Assembly (NCBI GenBank): GCA_028278345.1
Contig: JANQEL010000154.1
Span: 1-47,880, forward strand
Direction of reading: 5' to 3'
DNA from: Myxococcota bacterium
Lineage (GTDB): Bacteria > Myxococcota_A > UBA9160 > UBA4427
Length of the DNA: 47,880 nt
Part shown: positions 17,954-26,267 of the stretch, piece by piece
Position numbering within the stretch: position 1 is the stretch's first letter
Layout of the letters: the number at the start of each line of letters is the position of its first letter
Program-made: the position numbers and the translations under genes
Notes under the pieces: model-generated
The model's input: the letters and a program-made list of their open reading frames with translations, nothing else
What the model was told of the DNA's origin: nothing
Databases searched by the model: none

Positions 17954-17968
17954 CGGAAGAACGTTCCG
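17954..17968 (+). promoter_or_regulatory. CGGAA-N5-TTCCG palindrome, copy 2
   Basis: CGGAAGAACGTTCCG lies just downstream of the expected start of the flgF transcript. A 16-base stretch here (17952-17967) is identical to 38273-38288 upstream of another sigma-54 promoter. Confidence 0.5.
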
Positions 17969-18022
17969 CGTGTCGCAGTTCGAGCTGAATGATCGAGCGA
18001 TCGAGAGGAAGCAGAACCAACC

Positions 18023-18763
18023 ATGCCGAGCAATCTCTACGTATCCGCCGCGGGGGCGATGGCGCGGCTCACTCAACTCGACCTGGTGTCGAATAACATC
18101 GCGAACGCCGCGACGACGGGTTACAAGCGCGACGGCGCCTTTTTCGAATCGATCCTCCAGGCCTCGCTTCGCGACGAAGAGGGTGAGCCCGTCGAGGGCC
18201 TGCCCGGCATGGAGTTCGTCCGCAGCCACGGCGTCGCGAGCGACTTCGAATCCGGATCGATCCAGACCACGGGTGCGCCCCTCGACGTGGCGATCCTGGG
18301 TCGCGGCTTTCTCGAAGTCCAGACCGAGCAGGGCCTTCGATACACCCGAGCCGGTTCACTCATGGTGAACGCCGAGGGCACGCTCACCACCCGTGATGGC
18401 CAGGCCGTGATGGGGGAGGGGGGGCCGATCTCGATCACCGGGACGGGCGGACACATCGTGCCCAGCGGTGAAGTGCGGGACGACCAGGGCAACGTGCTCG
18501 GCCGCTTGAAGGTCGTCGAGTTCCAGAACCTGCTGGCGTTGCGCAAGGAAGGCAACCAGCGCTTCGCCGCCGGCGAAGAAGCGGGCCCAACGACGGTCCA
18601 GAACCCCACCTTCGTCACGCAATCCCTCGAAGGCTCGAACGTGAACCCGGTGAACGAGCTCAGCACCCTAGTGGTCCTGCAGCGCGCCTTCGACGCGAAC
18701 ATCCGCACCATGCAAGCAGACGATGAAGCCACCAGCCGACTGATCAGGGAGATCCAGGGATGA
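18023..18763 (+). CDS. flgF: Flagellar proximal-rod protein FlgF
   Basis: A proximal-rod subunit exported by the flagellar system. The 246 residues begin with the rod-family motif LDLVSNNIANAATTGYKR (about 19-36), carry the central FlgE/F/G domain (GRGFLEVQTEQGLRYTRAGS) and end with the coiled C-terminal helix STLVVLQRAFDANIRTMQAD. It is a first gene of the sigma-54 operon. Its stop overlaps the flgG start by four bases. Confidence 0.93.
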   Translation: MPSNLYVSAAGAMARLTQLDLVSNNIANAATTGYKRDGAFFESILQASLRDEEGEPVEGLPGMEFVRSHGVASDFESGSIQTTGAPLDVAILGRGFLEVQTEQGLRYTRAGSLMVNAEGTLTTRDGQAVMGEGGPISITGTGGHIVPSGEVRDDQGNVLGRLKVVEFQNLLALRKEGNQRFAAGEEAGPTTVQNPTFVTQSLEGSNVNPVNELSTLVVLQRAFDANIRTMQADDEATSRLIREIQG

Positions 18764-19545
18764 GAGCGCTCTTCAGTGCCGCTTCCGGAATGGAAGCACA
18801 GCAACTTCGCATCGATTCGATCGCGAACAACCTCGCCAACGTCTCGACGACGGGCTTCAAGAAGTCGCGTACGGAGTTCGAGGATCTCTTCTACGAGACG
18901 ATCCAAATGCCCGGCGCTACTTCGGAAAGTGGCATCGAGCTTCCGACGGGGGTGCAGGTGGGCCACGGCGTGCGCCTGGCCTCGATCGGCCGGGTCTTCA
19001 GCACTGGCGATCGCGTCGCCACCAACAACCCGATGGATCTCTCGATCGAGGGCGAAGGCTTCTTCCAGGTCCAGAAGGAGGGCGGCGAGACCCTCTATAC
19101 CCGCGATGGCGAGTTCAAGAAGGATGGGGATGGCAACCTCGTCACCAAGAGTGGCGATCTCATCCTGCCCAGCATCACGATTCCCACCGATGCCACGAAC
19201 ATCACGGTGCTTCCCGACGGCACCATCAACGTGACGCAGGCCGGCGACTCGACGCCGGTGCAGGTCGGCCAGCTCGAGCTTGCGCGCTTTCCCAATGCGG
19301 CGGGCCTGATGGCCCTCGGCGGCAACATGTTCGGTGTGACCGAAGCCTCGGGTGATCCCGAGACCGGCACCCCCGACGAGAACGGCTTCGGCGCCCTGAG
19401 TTCGGGTTACCTCGAGGGTTCGAACGTGAACGTCGCCGAGGAACTCGTGCAGATGATCCTCGCCCAGCGCGCCTTCGAAGTGAACTCGCGGGTGATCCGC
19501 GCCGGTGATGAGATGCTGCGAACGGCATCCCAGCTGATGACTTGA
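18760..19545 (+). CDS. flgG: Flagellar distal-rod protein FlgG
   Basis: The drive-shaft subunit of the distal rod. At 261 residues it has the standard length. It shows SGMEAQQLRIDSIANNLANV at the start, the conserved GFKKSRTEFEDLFYETI (longer than in FlgF, specific for FlgG), and the C-terminal SNVNVAEELVQMILAQRAFE. ATG 18760 overlaps flgF. Confidence 0.96.
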   Translation: MRALFSAASGMEAQQLRIDSIANNLANVSTTGFKKSRTEFEDLFYETIQMPGATSESGIELPTGVQVGHGVRLASIGRVFSTGDRVATNNPMDLSIEGEGFFQVQKEGGETLYTRDGEFKKDGDGNLVTKSGDLILPSITIPTDATNITVLPDGTINVTQAGDSTPVQVGQLELARFPNAAGLMALGGNMFGVTEASGDPETGTPDENGFGALSSGYLEGSNVNVAEELVQMILAQRAFEVNSRVIRAGDEMLRTASQLMT

Positions 19546-19558
19546 TGGGAAGGATCGA

Positions 19559-20281
19559 ATGACCTCCTTTCGACGACCCCGCCTCGCCGCTGCGTGCTTC
19601 GCCGTGCTGGCGTCGTGCCTGATGGCGACGAGCGCTGCCGCGAGCACCGCACTCTCGGATCATCTCGCCGACGCCCTCGAGCGCTACGTGCGCGCGCGGG
19701 CCGACGCCTCGGTCAGCCGGGTGGAGATCCCCGAACTCGGAGCCTTCGACGAGGTCGGGCTGCCCGTCGATGATCTCGTGGTGTCGTTTCGCACGCGGCA
19801 GTCGGGGGCGCTCTCGGGCCGCACGCCCGTGACGGTGATCCTGAATCACGGGGGTCGCGAGGTGAAGCGCGGTGTGGTGACGGTCGGACTCATCGCGTAC
19901 AAGACCCTCTACATCGCGACGCGCGCCCTGGGTCGCGGCGAAGTCGTGGGGGAAGGAGACATCCGGCGGGAGAAGCGCGATGTCACCACCTTGCGCGGGC
20001 CGGTCATCACACGCTCGAGCGAACTCGTCGGCATGCGGGTCAAGCGTTCGATCCAGGCCGGTCGCGTCTGGCAGCCGCGCCATCTCGAAACCGTGCCCAC
20101 GGTTCGGCGCGGTGAACTCGTGCGCCTGCGTCTCGAGAGTGGGGGGCTTCGCATAGACGGAACGGGCAAGGCCGGCGAAGACGGTCGCACCGGCGACTTC
20201 ATCCGTGTGCTCAACGCGGCTTCCAAGCGCTACGTGACCGGCCGCGTCGACGAGGAGGGAACCGTCCATGTTCGCTTCTGA
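19559..20281 (+). CDS. flgA: P-ring assembly chaperone FlgA
   Basis: A periplasmic chaperone for FlgI polymerisation. The 240 residues start with a signal peptide (about 1-29, ending TSAAA) and contain the SAF domain typical of the family: alternation ALGRGEVVGEGDIRREKRDV, then RVWQPRHLETVPTVRRGELV and a C-terminal GDFIRVLNAASKRYVTGRVD. It overlaps flgH by 14 bases. Confidence 0.9.
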   Translation: MTSFRRPRLAAACFAVLASCLMATSAAASTALSDHLADALERYVRARADASVSRVEIPELGAFDEVGLPVDDLVVSFRTRQSGALSGRTPVTVILNHGGREVKRGVVTVGLIAYKTLYIATRALGRGEVVGEGDIRREKRDVTTLRGPVITRSSELVGMRVKRSIQAGRVWQPRHLETVPTVRRGELVRLRLESGGLRIDGTGKAGEDGRTGDFIRVLNAASKRYVTGRVDEEGTVHVRF

Positions 20282-21047
20282 TTCGAACGCCCCGCGACTG
20301 CGCCGCGTGACCCTGGGCCTGCTGTTCTGCGTTCTCGCGATCGGCAACACGGCCTGCGTCGAGAAGGCCCTGCGCGAGCGCAATGAACTCATGAACTACG
20401 AACCGATCTCGCCGCCCCAGCCCACGGTGCCGACCGACGGTTCGATCTTCCAGGGTCGCGCCTCTTCGGGGTCGTACCTCTTCTTCGACAGCAAGGCCCG
20501 CAAGCCCGGCGATCTCGTCACCGTGATGATCGTCGAGCAGACCCAGGCCGAGGGCGACGCTTCGACCGAGCTCGAAAGCGAGCGCACGATGGCGGGCAGC
20601 CTGTCGTCGGACATCGGCCTCACCGCTCTCGTCACCAAGCCGGCCAAGAAGATCCTCGGTTTCTTCGGGCTCGGCGGCGAAGACAACCCCCAGGCGGCCG
20701 GCGGCGAAGTGAACGTCGTGTCCTCGTCGATGACCAACGATTTCAGCGGCGAAGGCAAGACGAGCCGCAGCGGTCGCTTCACCGGGGTCGTGACCTGTCG
20801 CGTCCTCGACGTCCTGCCGAGCGGCATCCTCCACATCCGTGGACGCCGCTGGGTCGTGATCAACCACGACGCCCAGTACCTGACGATCGAGGGCCTGGTG
20901 CGGCCGGAAGATCTCTCGATCAACAATACCGTCACTTCGAACTTCGTCGCCGAGATGAGCCTCAGTTACGACGGCCTCGGCGTCATGGACGACAAGCAGC
21001 GCCCCGGTTGGGTCGCGCGCATCTTCGATTGGATCTATCCGCTTTGA
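20268..21047 (+). CDS. flgH: Flagellar L-ring lipoprotein FlgH
   Basis: The outer-membrane L-ring subunit. The 259 residues have a lipoprotein signal with Cys30 (AIGNTAC), the family segment ARKPGDLVTVMIVEQTQAEG and the C-terminal ILHIRGRRWVVINHDAQYLT and GLVRPEDLSINNTVTS. Its presence shows a Gram-negative envelope with an outer membrane. It overlaps the flgI start. Confidence 0.94.
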   Translation: MFASDSNAPRLRRVTLGLLFCVLAIGNTACVEKALRERNELMNYEPISPPQPTVPTDGSIFQGRASSGSYLFFDSKARKPGDLVTVMIVEQTQAEGDASTELESERTMAGSLSSDIGLTALVTKPAKKILGFFGLGGEDNPQAAGGEVNVVSSSMTNDFSGEGKTSRSGRFTGVVTCRVLDVLPSGILHIRGRRWVVINHDAQYLTIEGLVRPEDLSINNTVTSNFVAEMSLSYDGLGVMDDKQRPGWVARIFDWIYPL

Positions 21048-22183
21048 TCGCCTTCTCGAACATCTTCACCGCGCATCGCGTGTGTCGTATCGCCTCGAGT
21101 GCCGTTCTGGCGTTCGTGGTGGTCGCCGTCGCCGTGCCGCAGGCCGACGCCGCGCGCCTGAAGGAGATCGCGAGTGTGAAGGGCGTTCGCGAGAACCCCT
21201 TGATCGGATACGGCCTCGTGGTGGGTCTCGCCGGGACCGGCGACAAGTCGGGCACCGAGTTCACGATCCAGTCGCTGACGAGCATGCTCTCGAAGATGGG
21301 GATCGCCCTCGATCCCAATCAGATCAACGTGAAGAACGTCGCCGCAGTGATGGTGACCGCGCGCCTTCCCGCCTTCGCTCGCACGGGCAACCAGATCGAC
21401 GTCACCGTCGCCTCGATGGGTGATTCGACGAGCCTCGAGGGCGGCACGCTCCTGATGACGCCGCTGCTCGGCAGCGACGGGCAGATCTACGCGATCGCCC
21501 AGGGCCCCGTTTCGGTCGGGGGCTTTTCCTCGGGCGGTGGCGGCGGCGCCGTGCAGAAGAATCATCCCACCGTTGGCCGCGTCGCGGCCGGAGCCACGGT
21601 GGAGAAGGAGCTCGACTACGCGATCGAGGGCCTCGGTCACTTCGAGGTGAACCTGCGCCGCCCCGACTTCACGACCTCGCTTCGTGCGGCCAATGCGATC
21701 AACGATCACTTCGGTTATCAGGTCGCCTCGGCCGTGAGTTCCGGTTCGGTCGAAGTGCAGATCCCCGACAACTACCGCCATCGCGTCGTTCACTTCCTCT
21801 CGGAAGTCGAGATGCTCGAGATCGAGCCGGATCGCGTCGCCAAGGTGGTGCTCAACGAACGCACGGGCACGGTGGTGATGGGAGCGGGGGTGCGGCTCGC
21901 CACCGTGGCGATCGCCCACGGCAGCCTCACCGTCACGATCTCCTCCGAGAAGGAGGCTTCGCAACCCGGTGCGCTTTCCACCGGCGAGACCCGGGTCGTC
22001 GAGAACACCGACGTCGAGGTCTTCGAGGAAGAGGCGCAGCTCAACGTCGTCGCTTCGGCGGTGACCATCGGAGAACTCGTGCGGGGCCTCAACGCGATGG
22101 GGGTCAGTCCTCGCGACCTGATCGCGATCATGCAGGCCATCAAGGCGGCCGGTGCACTCACCGCCGAACTGGAGCTGATGTAA
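21044..22183 (+). CDS. flgI: Flagellar P-ring protein FlgI
   Basis: The periplasmic P-ring subunit. The conserved body starts at ARLKEIASVKGVRENPLIGY and ends at the family tail LGVSPRDLIAIMQAIKAAGAL (here with Met-Gly-Val). A hydrophobic stretch ending VPQADA is the signal peptide. The start is uncertain: no ATG fits, TTG 21044 overlaps the flgH stop (TTGA) and gives 379 residues; GTG 21080 would still keep most of the signal. The mature size is normal. Confidence 0.9.
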   Translation: MIAFSNIFTAHRVCRIASSAVLAFVVVAVAVPQADAARLKEIASVKGVRENPLIGYGLVVGLAGTGDKSGTEFTIQSLTSMLSKMGIALDPNQINVKNVAAVMVTARLPAFARTGNQIDVTVASMGDSTSLEGGTLLMTPLLGSDGQIYAIAQGPVSVGGFSSGGGGGAVQKNHPTVGRVAAGATVEKELDYAIEGLGHFEVNLRRPDFTTSLRAANAINDHFGYQVASAVSSGSVEVQIPDNYRHRVVHFLSEVEMLEIEPDRVAKVVLNERTGTVVMGAGVRLATVAIAHGSLTVTISSEKEASQPGALSTGETRVVENTDVEVFEEEAQLNVVASAVTIGELVRGLNAMGVSPRDLIAIMQAIKAAGALTAELELM

Positions 22184-22521
22184 TGATCTCTGCACCTGCG
22201 GTCGACGGCATGCTCTTGTTGAAGAACGCGCTTCTCGCGAAGACGCCCGACTCGCAGAAGGCCGAGAAGGCGATGCGCGAATTCGACGCCTACTTCCTCT
22301 CGCAGTTCCTGAAGTCGGCAGGCGGCGCCACGGAAGAGCACCTGCTCGACGGCGGGAGCGCCGGGCGCATGTACCGCGACCAGTTCATGGACGAGATTGC
22401 CCGCGTGCTCGCCGAGCACGGCGGCATTGGCATCTCGCAGCAGCTCGCCGACCAACTGGGAGGGGAGGGCGAACCCGAGGCGAGCGAAGCCAACGACGTT
22501 GCCGAGGAGGAAGCCTCGTGA
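22183..22521 (+). CDS. flgJ: FlgJ-like rod-binding protein without muramidase
   Basis: A 112-residue protein equal to the N-terminal rod-binding domain of FlgJ: EKAMREFDAYFLSQFLKSA and MYRDQFMDEIARVLAEHGGIGI. The peptidoglycan-hydrolase domain of enteric FlgJ is absent, as in many non-enteric lineages, so another enzyme must open the wall. It overlaps flgI (TAATG) and flgN (GTGA). Confidence 0.88.
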   Translation: MISAPAVDGMLLLKNALLAKTPDSQKAEKAMREFDAYFLSQFLKSAGGATEEHLLDGGSAGRMYRDQFMDEIARVLAEHGGIGISQQLADQLGGEGEPEASEANDVAEEEAS

Positions 22522-23033
22522 CCCAGAATGCAGCCATCGCCAGGCGCCTGCTCTCCGTGCTCAGCGAGGAGGAGCGGCTGTACGTGGAATTGAAGTCGCT
22601 GTTGCAGGAAGAGCGCGCCTTGATGGTCGCGCGCGACGCCGACAACCTCGATCGCATCGTGGCCCAGAAGGAAGCCCTCGCGAGCGAAGGGCGCCTGCTC
22701 GAAGAATGTCGCCGCAAGGTGATGAACGAGATGGGGGCGACCTTCGGTCTGCCGAAAGGCGAGGTCACCCTTTCCCGTCTGTGCGCACTGCTGGAAGACG
22801 AAGGCGCCGAGCTGCGCGCCGTACACGGCCGCATGGTCGCCCTGGCTTCCGCCGTGCGCGAACTACTCGAAGCCAACGCGAACTTCGCGGGCGAAGCGTT
22901 GATGCGGGTGCAATCGACCCTGCGTCTGCTGGGGCGCCTGCTTCCCGATCAACCCACCTACGAGGCGCATCCTTCGCCCACGGGCCAGCAGCCTTCGGCA
23001 CGGCCGGGTCGTCTCGTGCAGCAGGCGGTGTAG
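22518..23033 (+). CDS. flgN: Flagellar chaperone FlgN
   Basis: A helical export chaperone for the hook-filament junction proteins encoded next. The 171 residues contain the FlgN pattern: LLSVLSEEERLYVELKSLLQ, RDADNLDRIVAQKEALASEG and LLEECRRK. GTG 22518 overlaps the flgJ stop. The identity is supported as much by position before flgK as by sequence. Confidence 0.82.
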   Translation: MTQNAAIARRLLSVLSEEERLYVELKSLLQEERALMVARDADNLDRIVAQKEALASEGRLLEECRRKVMNEMGATFGLPKGEVTLSRLCALLEDEGAELRAVHGRMVALASAVRELLEANANFAGEALMRVQSTLRLLGRLLPDQPTYEAHPSPTGQQPSARPGRLVQQAV

Positions 23034-23036
23034 TAG

Positions 23037-24500
23037 ATGCCTGGGCTCTTTGGCACACTCGATCTCTCCGCTCGGGCACTGGGTGTGACCCAGCGCGGCC
23101 TCGGTGTCACGGCGCACAACATCGCGAACGTGAATACGCCGGGATATACGCGACAGCGGCAGTTGCTCGAAGCCGCTCTTCCCGTCAACGACGGGTCGGG
23201 CGCGATCGGTACGGGCGTCGAGCAGAGCACGATCCAGCGCGTGCACGATAGTTTCATGCAGGCGCGCTTGATCCAGGAGCACAGCTCCCAGGGCAGCCTC
23301 GAATCCGAGGCCCGGGTGTTGAGCCAACTCGAGTCGCTCTTCAACGAGCAATTCGGCGATGGCATCACACCGCAGCTGTCGGCGCTCTACGACGCATTCG
23401 AGGACCTGGCGGTGTCGACCGAGCCTGGGCAGCCGACCGAGCGCGCGGCGCTGGTCGGAGTGGCGCAGACCGTGGTCGCCACCTTCAACCGATTCGATTC
23501 ACAGATGGCCGAACTCCAGCGCTCGACCGATCGCGCGATCGTCGGGCTGCTACCCGAGGTCAACAAACTGATCGAGCAGATCGCGGAGCTCAACCAGGAG
23601 ATCGCCAAAGCCGAGAGCCTCGCGCCGGCCAACGATCTGCGCGACGAGCAGGAACGCTTGATTCGCGATCTCGCCTCGAAGATGGAGATCACGACGATCG
23701 AAGACAGTCGCGGGATGACCACGGTGATGTTCGGTGGCGGCATTCCGCTGGTCGACGGAATCGTCACCTCGAGCCTCCAGGCCGTCGCCGACCCGAGCCA
23801 TCCCTTCGACCCGACCTTCTCTGCGATTCACGTGCAGACGGGCAACCAGAGCTTCGACGTGACCTCGCGGATCGCGGGGGGAGAACTCGGCGGCCTGCTC
23901 CTTTCGCGCGACGTGCACATCGCGGACGCGCGCAACGATCTCGATGCCCTGGCCTTCAGCCTCGTGCAGACGGTCAACACCCAGCACAACGCGGGGCTCG
24001 GGCTCGTGGATACGACGGCGAGGGATTTCTTTTCCCTGGTCGATCCCACCCAGGTCGCCGGTGCGGCGGCGGGCATCAGCGTGAACACGGAGATCACGAG
24101 TGACCACGACAACATCGCTGTCGCTGACGGCACGCCGCCGGCATTGAGCGGTGATACACGCAATGCGCAGGCGATGGCGCGACTGCGCGACGCGTTGCAG
24201 CCGAGCTACGCGCCCGGCGATGTCCTGGCCGCTCCTCCCACCGGTGTCAGCCAGAGCGTCATCCAGCAGTCGGCGAATCTGATCTCCTCCCGCGGCCGAG
24301 CGGCCGAGCTCGTGAACTTCTCACTCAATCAGCAGGGACAGATCCTGGCCGAGATCCAGGACCGGCGCGACGAGGTTTCGGGTGTCTCCCTCGACGAAGA
24401 AGTGACCGACCTGATCCGCCTGCAGTCGAGCTATCAGGCGAACGCGCGGGTGATCTCGACGGTAAACGACATGCTCCAACAATTGACGGCGCTGATCTAG
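23037..24500 (+). CDS. flgK: Hook-filament junction protein FlgK (HAP1)
   Basis: The first junction protein between hook and filament. The 487 residues begin with LGVTAHNIANVNTPGYTRQR, the rod/hook/HAP motif, and end with DEEVTDLIRLQSSYQANARV and VNDMLQQL. The central part is shorter than in enteric FlgK (about 547). The preceding stop is doubled (TAGTAG). Confidence 0.94.
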   Translation: MPGLFGTLDLSARALGVTQRGLGVTAHNIANVNTPGYTRQRQLLEAALPVNDGSGAIGTGVEQSTIQRVHDSFMQARLIQEHSSQGSLESEARVLSQLESLFNEQFGDGITPQLSALYDAFEDLAVSTEPGQPTERAALVGVAQTVVATFNRFDSQMAELQRSTDRAIVGLLPEVNKLIEQIAELNQEIAKAESLAPANDLRDEQERLIRDLASKMEITTIEDSRGMTTVMFGGGIPLVDGIVTSSLQAVADPSHPFDPTFSAIHVQTGNQSFDVTSRIAGGELGGLLLSRDVHIADARNDLDALAFSLVQTVNTQHNAGLGLVDTTARDFFSLVDPTQVAGAAAGISVNTEITSDHDNIAVADGTPPALSGDTRNAQAMARLRDALQPSYAPGDVLAAPPTGVSQSVIQQSANLISSRGRAAELVNFSLNQQGQILAEIQDRRDEVSGVSLDEEVTDLIRLQSSYQANARVISTVNDMLQQLTALI

Positions 24501-24528
24501 CGCCTTCATCGCATCGGGAATCAAGGCG

Positions 24529-25446
24529 ATGAGAATCACGAACTCCATGATCTACCGCTTCGGTGTCCGCGGGGCACAGGAGCAGCGTGCCGCCCTGGCG
24601 GAAATCCAGCAGCGTTCGTCGACGGGCAAGGACATCAACCGACCGAGCGATGATCCGGTGCGCGTGCGTGCAACGACCCTGCTGCGGGACGGGCTCGCGC
24701 AGATCGGCCAATACGAACGGAACATCACCTCGAGTCGACTGCGTCTTTCCACCACCGAGGCCGCCCTGGGCGGGACCTTCGACATTCTCGTCGAGATCGG
24801 CGTACTGGCAACTGCGGGTGCAAGCGACACCCACGACGCAAACTCGCGTCTCCTGCTCGCCGAACAGGTGGAGCAGCTTCACAGCCAACTCCTGCGCGAG
24901 GCGAACTCGCGCGATGCCGGTGGGGGGCGTGTCTTCGCCGGCTATGCCACCGATGCCGACCCGTTTCAGGCGAGTGGCGCGTTCACCTCCGGGAGCCCCG
25001 CACCCACCGTGACCTTCGTGGGCGACTCGAACGAGATCTTCGTCGACATCGACGAAGGGATCGACATGCAGGTCACCCTGGCTGGAGATCGGGTGTTCAC
25101 GGGGTCGGGGGGCGGCGAGGATCTGTTCTCGATCGTGCAGGATCTCTGGACGGCCCTCGATACGAACGACCGCGACGCGATCGCAGCCATCACGACCCGG
25201 GCGCAGGCGGCGCAGGATCAGGTCAGTGCCGAGCGCACGATCATCGGAGCGTCCGACGCCCAGGCCGAACTCTGGGAACAGCGCCATCGCGACAACGACG
25301 CGATGTTGCAGGAACAGCTTTCGGAGTTCGAAGACGCCGACAGCATCGAGGTCTTCTCGGAACTCGTGCAGCAGGAAGCGGCGCTCCAGGGCGCCATGGA
25401 GGTCACCTCCCGCATTCTGCAGACCAACCTCTTGAGCTTCCTCTAG
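24529..25446 (+). CDS. flgL: Hook-filament junction protein FlgL (HAP3)
   Basis: The flagellin-like junction protein. The 305 residues show MRITNSMIY at the start, SSTGKDINRPSDDPVRVRAT and the C-terminal coiled helix ending LLSFL. It is paired with flgK and followed 28 bases later by csrA, an order shared with other bacteria that use CsrA-FliW control. Confidence 0.93.
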   Translation: MRITNSMIYRFGVRGAQEQRAALAEIQQRSSTGKDINRPSDDPVRVRATTLLRDGLAQIGQYERNITSSRLRLSTTEAALGGTFDILVEIGVLATAGASDTHDANSRLLLAEQVEQLHSQLLREANSRDAGGGRVFAGYATDADPFQASGAFTSGSPAPTVTFVGDSNEIFVDIDEGIDMQVTLAGDRVFTGSGGGEDLFSIVQDLWTALDTNDRDAIAAITTRAQAAQDQVSAERTIIGASDAQAELWEQRHRDNDAMLQEQLSEFEDADSIEVFSELVQQEAALQGAMEVTSRILQTNLLSFL

Positions 25447-25474
25447 CACCACGACAACCAACGGAGCCGACATC

Positions 25475-25753
25475 GTGCTCGTACTCACACGAAGACAGGG
25501 CGAGAGCCTGCGAATCGACGAGAACATCCGCATCACCCTGGTCGCCTGTTCGGCGGGCCAGGTGCGCCTGGCGATCGACGCCCCCGATCACGTCGAGATC
25601 CTGCGCGAAGAAGTCTACGACCGGATCGCATCTGCGAACCAGGCGGCGGCTGGTGCCAACGATGGCGCCGTTCGCCGTGCCGTTACCCGATTGCGCGACC
25701 GTGCGGGCAATCGAAACAGTGCAAGCAACAGGAAAGGTGAACAACATGGGTGA
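25475..25753 (+). CDS. csrA: Translational regulator CsrA, extended C-terminus
   Basis: An RNA-binding dimer that blocks ribosomes at GGA motifs. From GTG 25475 the protein begins LVLTRRQGESLRIDENIRIT and has QVRLAIDAPDHVEILREEVY, which includes the conserved RNA-contacting Arg. The core is about 58 residues; the remaining 34 form an Ala/Arg/Asn-rich tail unlike short enteric CsrA. FliW-regulated CsrA proteins commonly have such a tail. It overlaps fliW by eight bases. A candidate target lies in the fliC leader at 30876. Confidence 0.94.
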   Translation: MLVLTRRQGESLRIDENIRITLVACSAGQVRLAIDAPDHVEILREEVYDRIASANQAAAGANDGAVRRAVTRLRDRAGNRNSASNRKGEQHG

Positions 25754-26231
25754 GACCCTCACGATCGAAACCAGCCGTTTCGGGCGGATCGAAGTCGATC
25801 CTCGAACCGTGCTTCACTTCAACGGTCTTCCGGGCTTTCCGGAAGCGCGACGCTTCGTCGTGATCGACCACGCCGAGACGACGAGCTTTTCGTGGCTCGT
25901 TTCTCTCGACGATCCCGATCTCGCCTTCGTGATCGCGAATCCGTGGCACTTCTTCCCGGGCTACGACCCGGCGGTGAGTACGCGCCACCTGACGTCCCTC
26001 GAGATCAAGGACGCCGAGCAGCTCGAGACCGTGGTGTTCGCGACCTTCAACGGTCGCAAGGTGACGTTGAATCTCGCTGCACCCGTGCTGATCAATCGCG
26101 AATCGATGCAGGGCGCCCAGGTGATTCTGGACGATCCGCGTTACACGACTCGCGAAGAGATCCAGCTGGCAGATCCGGCGCGCGCCGCCGCGGCGACCCA
26201 GGCCACGAGCGCACAGCCGACGGTCGAGTAG
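25746..26231 (+). CDS. fliW: CsrA antagonist FliW
   Basis: FliW binds CsrA, and flagellin competes for FliW, so filament assembly tunes flagellin translation. The 161 residues show the family pattern: VLHFNGLPGFPEARRFVVID, SFSWLVSLDDPDLAFVIANP, and LNLAAPVLINRESMQGAQVI. ATG 25746 has GGAAAGGTGA upstream. The C-terminus adds an Ala/Thr-rich tail. Confidence 0.94.
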   Translation: MGETLTIETSRFGRIEVDPRTVLHFNGLPGFPEARRFVVIDHAETTSFSWLVSLDDPDLAFVIANPWHFFPGYDPAVSTRHLTSLEIKDAEQLETVVFATFNGRKVTLNLAAPVLINRESMQGAQVILDDPRYTTREEIQLADPARAAAATQATSAQPTVE

Positions 26232-26267
26232 CCGCCGCCCTCGACGAGAGCGGGAAAGGGGGGAGCG

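Larger units (their letters stand above)
17690..18022 (+). other. Intergenic control region upstream of flgF
   Basis: About 330 bases without a gene. It contains an inverted repeat CTCTCG-AAA-CGAGAG (17767-17781), the sigma-54 promoter at 17912 and a CGGAA-N5-TTCCG palindrome in the leader (17954). The inverted repeat, 131 bases upstream of -24, is a possible enhancer site. Confidence 0.55.

Noticed and set aside
17954..17968. Reading the CGGAA-N5-TTCCG palindrome as an SOS (LexA) box because it contains GAACGTTC
   Set aside because: Two copies lack GAAC/GTTC at the right spacing, and all neighbours are flagellar genes, not DNA repair genes.
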